Shown here piece by piece: positions 58,150 to 64,000 of a stretch of DNA of 64,000 bases. This stretch comes from Cristatella mucedo (taxonomy: Eukaryota; Bryozoa; Phylactolaemata; Cristatellidae), in the NCBI GenBank assembly GCA_009760855.2, contig WPIO01000014.1, positions 516,001 through 580,000 of the forward strand. Reading direction: 5' to 3'. Each line of letters opens with the position of its first letter. The first letter of the stretch is position 1. The position numbers were made by a program, and so were the translations under genes. The notes under the pieces were generated by a model. It was given only the letters and a program-made list of their open reading frames with translations, did no database searches and was not told where the DNA came from.

Positions 58150-59692
58150 GCCTGACCGTCTGCTGGCTCTGAAGCTTTCTTAGAATTCACTTCCGTAATT
58201 TTTTCGCACAAACGGGCTGAGGGTTGCGCTTTTGCTCCAAGTCCTAGCTGCGCTAGCGTACCGCTGTTTGTCTTTGCTACTTCTTCACAATTACTCCGTC
58301 GCTAGTTATATGACTGTGCGTATCTATGCGGCTCCTCACTATATCGGTTAACGATACGTACGTTGTTGGCCACGCGATAAGAACTTGACAGCGTTGATTC
58401 GGTGAGCGGTGTTTAGAAGTGTTTCCGCCGCCGTACTATTTATTTGCGCTTCAAGAGTTTTTCGAACTTACAGGGAGAGACATTTCATCACCAGCGGGGG
58501 CATTCATCAAGAAAGAAAGCGTGGTATACCTAATCAAAGAAGGCTGACTGCGAATGATTGATCAACACGGCTCTTTCGAAAAAAGGCAGCATCCCTTCTG
58601 CAAATATGTGGGCATTGGAAATGAACTAATGCTGTGAATTTTTTGACTAGTCCGCACTGTTTTCAGTTAGTGACACATTCGCTTGCAGTGTCGCAGGGAG
58701 TAGAAGGCAAGGCTTGCCGAGTTGTGAGGGCTGCAAATCTTGCGTCTGAGATGGACATGCTTAGGGATGGCCTCTGGCATTTGCCTGATTCTTAAAGGAG
58801 AGAGCTACTGTCACTAGGAAAAGCCAGCGTAAAAGAACGATTAATTTACATTTGAAATAATAAATACATTTCCTTCAGTTATGATCTTAAACTGGCCTTT
58901 TTATAATAGCAGACAGCAGCGAGGGCAGCCCGACAGCTCACATTGCATCCCGGAATTATCCGCCTTGTAATCCCGTTGCAACTGCCGACGTGCTGCAACG
59001 TGAGCAGTAGCTGCTTTTGCGTCATGCATTGGGGGTATCTGATACTCCTACGACCGAGCCTGCGTCTCTGCCACTCGGCCGATCCTTTTGATTCATTTTA
59101 ACAGATGAGTAACAGTAGATATCCCCAGGAGAATCTCACCGTGTAGAATTCTATGCTTCTGCTGTTGCGTGGTCGTATATAAAATCGATACCCACTATCT
59201 ATTTCCTTACGTGCAAATGGCCTAGTCAAGGAGCGTTGTAGCAAGACGCGGTAGACATTTACGCCCGAGACGTAATTGACTTAAATTGCATAGAAGGGCT
59301 CTTTTCGTGGGTCACTTTCTCCAATTCACTTGGAAACGTTTATCGTACGTCTGCAAAAGTATACGGCTGAGGTGGCTACTGGGGGCCTCAAGAGAACCCG
59401 AGTATATTTAACAGACTGACCGCATAATACAATTATACAGCCAAAAAGCTTCGCCATCCTATTACTGTCCGTCCAATTAGCATTACGTACCACAAGCGCC
59501 GATAGATGTTTCGCGGTGGCTAGCGCCACATTTGTGCTGTTGAACGCGCAGTGGTGTGAGTTATAAGTCAATAAAGCCTGAGCGGCCTGACGGATTAGGC
59601 CGGCCTACCAGCAAAAGCTCACAAGTGAACCTCCCAGGCAGTCAATTGCTCGGCCAAGCCTTCAACTGGTTGGTCGTCGCGAGATTCTTGCC
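58150..59692. other. Unassigned spacer
   Basis: No exon or repeat supported. Confidence 0.4.
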
Positions 59693-59846
59693 AATGGTTT
59701 GGTCCAGTGGTTAAGGTGCTCGCCCGGACCAAGGTCTGGCTGAGGTCGTGGGCTCGAGCCCTGAGGCATATGTGAAGCGCCTGAATAGAGATTAAGTTCT
59801 CTTGGGGCGCTATACAAGTGAATTATTATTATTATTATTACTATTT
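59693..59846 (+). mobile_element. SINE-2, reference copy
   Basis: A-box-like TGGTCCAGTGGTTAAGG at about 59700, B box GGGCTCGAGCCC at 59750-59761, hairpin 59776-59811 and (ATT)n tail. Essentially complete. Confidence 0.9.
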
Positions 59847-60029
59847 AATGGCTAGTAGCGTGCCGATTCTGTATCGCAGAAAGGCCAGGTGCATCTGACA
59901 TGTCCTTCCTCCAACATATCTGACCATGCCCACGCGCGTCTATAAGAAGACTACAAAGTTGAAACCACTGCATTATTGTGGAAGGCAAACTTACGAATTG
60001 CTACACCGTGCCCTGAATTCCTGCGGAAT

Positions 60030-60150
60030 AAATAGAATATTAGCAATTCATTTGCAAAGCAGCCCAAAAGAACTTTTATCTGGATTCAGACGCTTTACAC
60101 GTATGCCTCGGGGCTCGAGCGAACGACCCTGGTTGGTTAAGGTAGAGTGA
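60030..60150 (-). mobile_element. SINE-2, diverged
   Basis: AGCCCAAAAGAACTTTTATC with GATTCAGACGCTTTACACGT is a mutated hairpin complement, then ATGCCTCGGGGCTCGAGCGA (B box region) and GGTTGGTTAAGG. Confidence 0.7.
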
Positions 60151-60702
60151 ATAGCAGCAAGCAAAGACTCAGAGTCACGATTGTGATTGCTCAGAGTCAC
60201 GATTGGTTGTGCCTCTGGATAAACCAAACTTGACGGGACTGCTAATCGCAGCACAGCTGAAAGGCCTGTCGCGCGGCCAAGGCGCCTGCATCGATCTAGG
60301 GTGGTGTGAAAGCCCCCAGGACGACCTGTCGTCGGGCTGGGTAGCACGACCGAGCAGCAAGCCTGCTGGCTCCAACACTAAGCACATTTTTCTGCAAAAC
60401 CGAGCTGGCCAAGCCCAGTCCACACACTCGAGACGGCTGCCGGGACCGAGAGATCTAGCCCTCCCTCCACTGCACTCATTCGGCAGCCCTTATATTCTAT
60501 GCATGCATTGCTTTTGCACTGTCGAACCATTGTTAGTTCCGAACCCGCCCTAGAGCTGATTTGGGCAGGACTGCCGAGTCATCTGACAAAAGCCATTACC
60601 TGCCCCTTCCATCGTTCCTAGAACTTGCAGCTGCCTATGCTGAGTCTGAACCTTCTCAGGGTCTCTGCCCAGTGCTCGCAGGCTGCTGTCATGTTCCCTC
60701 AC
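60151..60702. other. Unassigned spacer
   Basis: A plus frame of 116 codons (60203-60553) is open, but it starts with a non-ATG codon and has no motif. CAGAGTCACGATTG is repeated at about 60170 and 60191. Confidence 0.35.
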
Positions 60703-61229
60703 AGGGATGTTCTGGAGCAAGTCGGGAGTGAGTTCCAGGCTTTGGGAGCATACGAACTAAATGCACGGTCTCCAGAGGATTTGAGGTTTGAAGGAGTTAT
60801 TGGTGAGCTGTGGGATTCCGAAAAGCAGGTGGTACGATGCTTGGCCTGGTGGGGGAGTAGATCTAAGAGATAGGCTGGAGCCAAAGAATGAAGTTACCTA
60901 AAAGTGAGCGACAAAACCTTGAAGTCGATCCGTTGCTTGATTGGGAGCCAGTGCAGGTTGGCAAGAAGTGGTGTGATGTGGCAACTGTGACGCTCACGAC
61001 AGACAAGCCTAGCTGCAGAGTTTTGCACCAGCTTTAATCGCCTGATTGCACATGCCGGTAGGCCAGCAAGCAGTGAGTTACAGAAGTGGGGATGGGATGT
61101 CACAAATGCATGGACCAAGTTAGACGTGTTATCCTTACCTAAACAAACCCGAATTTTAGCGATGTTATGTATCTGAAGGTAGGCAGATTTGACTGTGGAG
61201 CTGATATGGTCGTCTAATGAGAGGTCGCT

Positions 61230-62230
61230 TTAGAATATGACACCTAGATTTCGAGCTGATTCAACAGGAGATATGCTGGCAGAGCCAATTTTGAGCGTCA
61301 GCCTTTCCAATTTCTGAATCACACTGGGTTTGCCCATAACTAGTAAGGTAGTTTTATCATCGTTTAGTTTTAGAAAATTTGCTGCAATCCATGTGCGGAT
61401 GTCATCAATACGTGCAGCAAGTGAGTTAAGAGAATTCGAGGTGCTCGAAGGCTGGGAGGGATCAAAGCAAAGGTATAACTGAGTGTCGTCCACATAGAAG
61501 TGAAAGCCTAGATTGTGCTTGGCAATCACATCAGCAAGAGGGAGAGTATAAACCGAGAAAAGAACCGGACCAAGCACAGAGCTCTGAGGTACCCCATATT
61601 TCAGATGTACCTAATAATAATAATAATAATAATGCACCTGATAAAGCACCCTCAGAGAACTCAATCTCTCTAGGCACCTCGGATGATCTTTGTCCATTCA
61701 CATCAATACTCTGGAGTCTCCCACTGAGATAGGATTTGAACCATTGCAGAGCAGTGCCAGTGATGCCCAGGCGAGATGAGAGCTCTAGAAGAACTTTATG
61801 ATAGATAGTATCAAAAGCTGCCGAAAGATCGAGCAGAACAAGTAGAGACACTCTCCCCATGTCTACATTCCTAAGTAGGTCGTTGTATACCCTAAGCAAT
61901 GCTGACTCTGTGGAGTGATTAGCTCTAAAGCCAGTGTGGAACTTACTAGCAAGGTGTGAGGTTTCGATATGTGAGTTCAGCTGGTCTGCCACGACCCGTT
62001 GCAGTGTCTTTGATGGGAATGGTAGAAGGGAGACTGGGCGGTAGTTGCTTAAGTTCTCTTGGTCTAGTGTCGCTTTCTTATGAAGTGGCCTGACTACAGC
62101 TTTTTTTAAAGGTGCTGGGACGTGACCTGAGGCTAATGACATATTAATGATGTTAGTTATGCATGGCAGCAGCAGATTAATGCAACGTAGGAGCAGGACA
62201 GTGGGAATAAGGTCCAGGATGAAAGAACCC
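61230..62230 (-). pseudogene. LINE-A reverse transcriptase, interrupted
   Basis: From the right: PAPLKKAVVRPLHKKATLDQ, then NLSNYRPVSLLPFPSKTLQR, then FRANHSTESALLRVYNDLLR, then SLLVLLDLSAAFDTI (palm A), then LGITGTALQWFKSYLSGRLQ. The insertion follows, and the frame resumes with VLFSVYTLPLADVI and FHFYVDDTQLYLCF (catalytic YVDD). Apart from the insertion and one short deletion near LLELSSR, this is the least damaged RT in the window. The normal role of the family is reverse transcription at a nicked target site. Confidence 0.9.
61613..61675 (-). mobile_element. LINE-A tail-only insertion, 63 bp, with 4-bp TSD
   Basis: Consists of (AAT)n, GCACCTGATAAAGCACCCTC and the hairpin complement ending at TAGGC. 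ACCT is present at 61609-61612 and 61676-61679. Removing one copy restores the family sequence CAGATGTACCTCGGATGATC. Confidence 0.9.
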
Positions 62231-63290
62231 TGTCTCAACAACTGTGCTCTCGTCTTTATGTATTTTTTTAAGTAAAGACGAGGGCTACGAAAAGCTTGCT
62301 TTTCCAGTTTCATGCAAAACCTGCCTGCTTACCTCAGCAGTTGCACACTACGAATGAGAAGCCTCTCCGAAGAGCTTTCCGGGAGCATCGCATGCCCATT
62401 AAGAGATCGGAGAACAATTTTCAGTGCATACAATCACAATAGATCCTGCCGAGTTACATTTGCAATATGCAATAGCAATGGGCCCAGGGTTTATGGTTGG
62501 CATTCAATCACAGATCATTGCACTACTTGTCCTAGAAATAGATCAGGATTTACTGCGTATGTTTTTATACTGCTGACCGGATGCAAATGTTTCGATAATT
62601 CTCGGCAGATCGAATTATTTAAAATAACAAGACCATTCTAATCAATCTATTATATTTCTTAGAAAACACGAGAAATCCATCACGACATGGGCTGTCAGCT
62701 TTTATGTTCTTAACAGTAGTCAGTGGTGGTGGGCTAACAATGCAGTAAGTGGCATCGGACCAGGCTTAAGCAGCTCACTTGTAATTTGAGAACGATCAAC
62801 TCCAGCAGTGGCTCACTAAAGCCTACATGAGCTATGCAGGTCCATTCCCAGGCGAAGACACGACGATTGGGTTCTGTGCAGCAGAAGAGCCATTTGTCAC
62901 AGATACAGCCGCAGCTCCTGGCAGGTGACCCATCGAGAGTATACAAGGTCACTGCCAAAGCAGAAAGGCTATTCGTGAAGCAAAAATGCATGACAGCCGA
63001 TGGCATACGCCCAAAAATTCTTTTCACAAGCTTTGCCGATAAGCAGAACAGCTCAAGAACAGCAGCAACTCCAGGCGTTGGCAATAAACGGCCACAATGT
63101 CGTTGCATGCAGTGCTCCTAATGCACCAGTGGCCCAAGACGCCCTAACCAGTCAGCAGCCAGAAGCCGTAGCAAGACCACTTACAAGTCCCAATTTGTTT
63201 GAAGGGCAGTCTAAGCATGTTGGATTTCGGCCAGCCAGACTTCCAGGTAAGGCAACTGGCCAGCAAACTAGCCAGCTGCCTTGAGTAACA
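62231..63290. other. Unassigned; overlapping frames without support
   Basis: Plus-strand frames at 62312-62641, 62834-63121 and 63000-63284 lack consistent start and splice evidence. A CCAG/GTAAGG donor-like site lies at 63243-63250. Confidence 0.35.
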
Positions 63291-63310
63291 GCTTTGGAGA
63301 TCGGCCAAGT

Positions 63311-63316
63311 ATTTAT
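63311..63316 (-). terminator. AATAAA polyadenylation signal
   Basis: AATAAA on the minus strand, 105 bases after the stop codon at 63421-63423 of the gene below. Confidence 0.6.
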
Positions 63317-63420
63317 TACCGAGTCAGGCCACCAGACCAGCAAACCGTCAGCCCACCGGAGCTCTGTAGAGAGGGTGCTGCACCACCCCACTTTGTGGCT
63401 TCAAGCTGACCTGGGGCTAA

Positions 63421-63750
63421 TCAAGGCATCATGACTCTCTTCGACCTCCAGTCAAACAGGTCACCAAAGTCTGCAGCCTCGGCATCATCGGGGTCTTCGT
63501 TGCTTGACTTCAATACAGGCTTAGGTTGGCTAGTTATCGCAGCTACTTGCTTGCCAATTCGATCCACGCCCGCCCAGCGAGTGCTACAAAAAAGAGAGTA
63601 ACAGCAGCTGATTTATCAATACTTAAATGCAGTTTTCCCGTAGTGACGGCCATTCGGCTGTGAGCCCGAAAGCTCCAAAATCAAGACTGCTCACTTACGA
63701 AATACCATTTACAGCCAATAGGCGCCCCACACTCTCGAAAACAATGGAAA
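63421..63750 (-). CDS. 3' end of a gene entering from the right: last exon plus part of the previous exon
   Basis: The last exon 63583-63421 follows a textbook acceptor (CTCTCTTTTTTGTAG). It encodes 53 residues, TRWAGVDRIGKQVAAITSQP, then KPVLKSSNEDPDDAEAADFG, then DLFDWRSKRVMMP and a TGA stop. The 115-bp intron 63698-63584 begins GTAAGTGAG. The preceding exon ends at 63699 and, in the matching phase, reads LSIVFESVGRLLAVNGI before the junction. Its 5' boundary is unknown; I draw it at about 63750. The acidic stretch and D-W-R-x-K tail recall the C-termini of some nuclear splicing-related proteins such as ZNF830, but this is a short resemblance from memory and not an assignment. Confidence 0.6.
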
Positions 63751-63982
63751 GTCTGCAGGCGCCTACTATGGAGTGCGCCAATAGCAGCAGAGCTGCTGAC
63801 AGCAGCCAAGCACAGCAGACCGCCCAAAGCCCAAATACACCCGACTTGAATGAAAAGCCTGGAGGCCACGGTTAGCGCCAAGCAGGCAGGCTGCTCACAA
63901 GAACAGCACAGCAGGCAGGAGTTGAGCACTGGCCTAGCCTCTAAACCCTTTCCGTATCAAATCTGCCCTTGGGCGAGCTAAT

Positions 63983-64000
63983 AATAATAATAATACACTT
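63983..64000 (-). mobile_element. Start of another LINE-A tail, cut by the window edge
   Basis: (AAT)n followed by ACACTT, as at the tail side of the other minus-strand copies. Confidence 0.6.

Larger units (their letters stand above)
60703..62230 (-). mobile_element. LINE-A copy, both ends truncated, best-preserved RT
   Basis: The minus strand covers the RT to the C-terminus. It lacks the 3' UTR and tail and starts within the linker near 62230. It carries the tail-only insertion at 61613-61675. Confidence 0.9.

Noticed and set aside
63000-63284. Plus-strand exon ending in CCAG/GTAAGG
   Set aside because: No convincing acceptor or downstream partner, and the minus-strand gene end with stop and AATAAA overlaps this neighbourhood more convincingly.

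Overview
This window is animal nuclear DNA. It holds spliceosomal splice sites, tRNA-derived SINEs with RNA polymerase III A and B boxes, many dead CR1/L2-type LINE copies, long dinucleotide microsatellites and one very CpG-rich 19 kb block. I cannot fix the phylum from sequence alone; an invertebrate or an early-branching chordate would fit. No bacterial-type operon, CRISPR array, rRNA or stand-alone tRNA gene was seen.

Layout. 1-33 kb is mostly a repeat graveyard, and so is 52-63 kb. Two LINE families dominate. LINE-A has endonuclease and reverse transcriptase (RT) domains, a 3' hairpin and an (ATT)n tail. LINE-B is an RT-bearing relative with a (ATTAC)n tail. A third LINE-like 3' end (LINE-C) and two SINE families are mixed in. 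SINE-1 is tRNA-like with a private 3' half. SINE-2 has a tRNA-like head joined to the same 3' hairpin and (ATT)n tail as LINE-A. Nested insertions with clear target-site duplications give a relative history: LINE-A in LINE-A (8606-9427), a LINE-B tail in LINE-A (24656-24796), SINE-2 in LINE-B (42433-42603), and a 63-bp tail-only LINE-A insertion (61613-61675). DNA transposons and other elements include a SPIN-like hAT element (54573-54760) with terminal inverted repeats and an 8-bp duplication, a probable solo LTR (10703-11927), a Tc1/mariner-Tigger-like MITE (48797-49381) and a palindromic element with a CCCTAAA-like core (49391-49856).

The block 33.4-52.4 kb is GC- and CpG-rich, with two pure (GGC)n arrays of more than 25 units, a decamer array, a 130-bp (CT)n run and a perfect 39-nt palindrome. 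It holds the best host-gene candidates: a minus-strand two-exon start of a signal-anchor protein (36329-36892), a plus-strand single-pass membrane protein (45224-45529) and a minus-strand coiled-coil-like reading frame (47465-47935). At the right edge a minus-strand gene enters the window and ends with a last exon, stop codon and AATAAA signal (63311-63699). I could not name any of these four proteins.

Most long open frames here are artefacts of microsatellites or of stop-poor CpG-rich DNA and are not annotated as genes. LINE and SINE names are labels for this window only.
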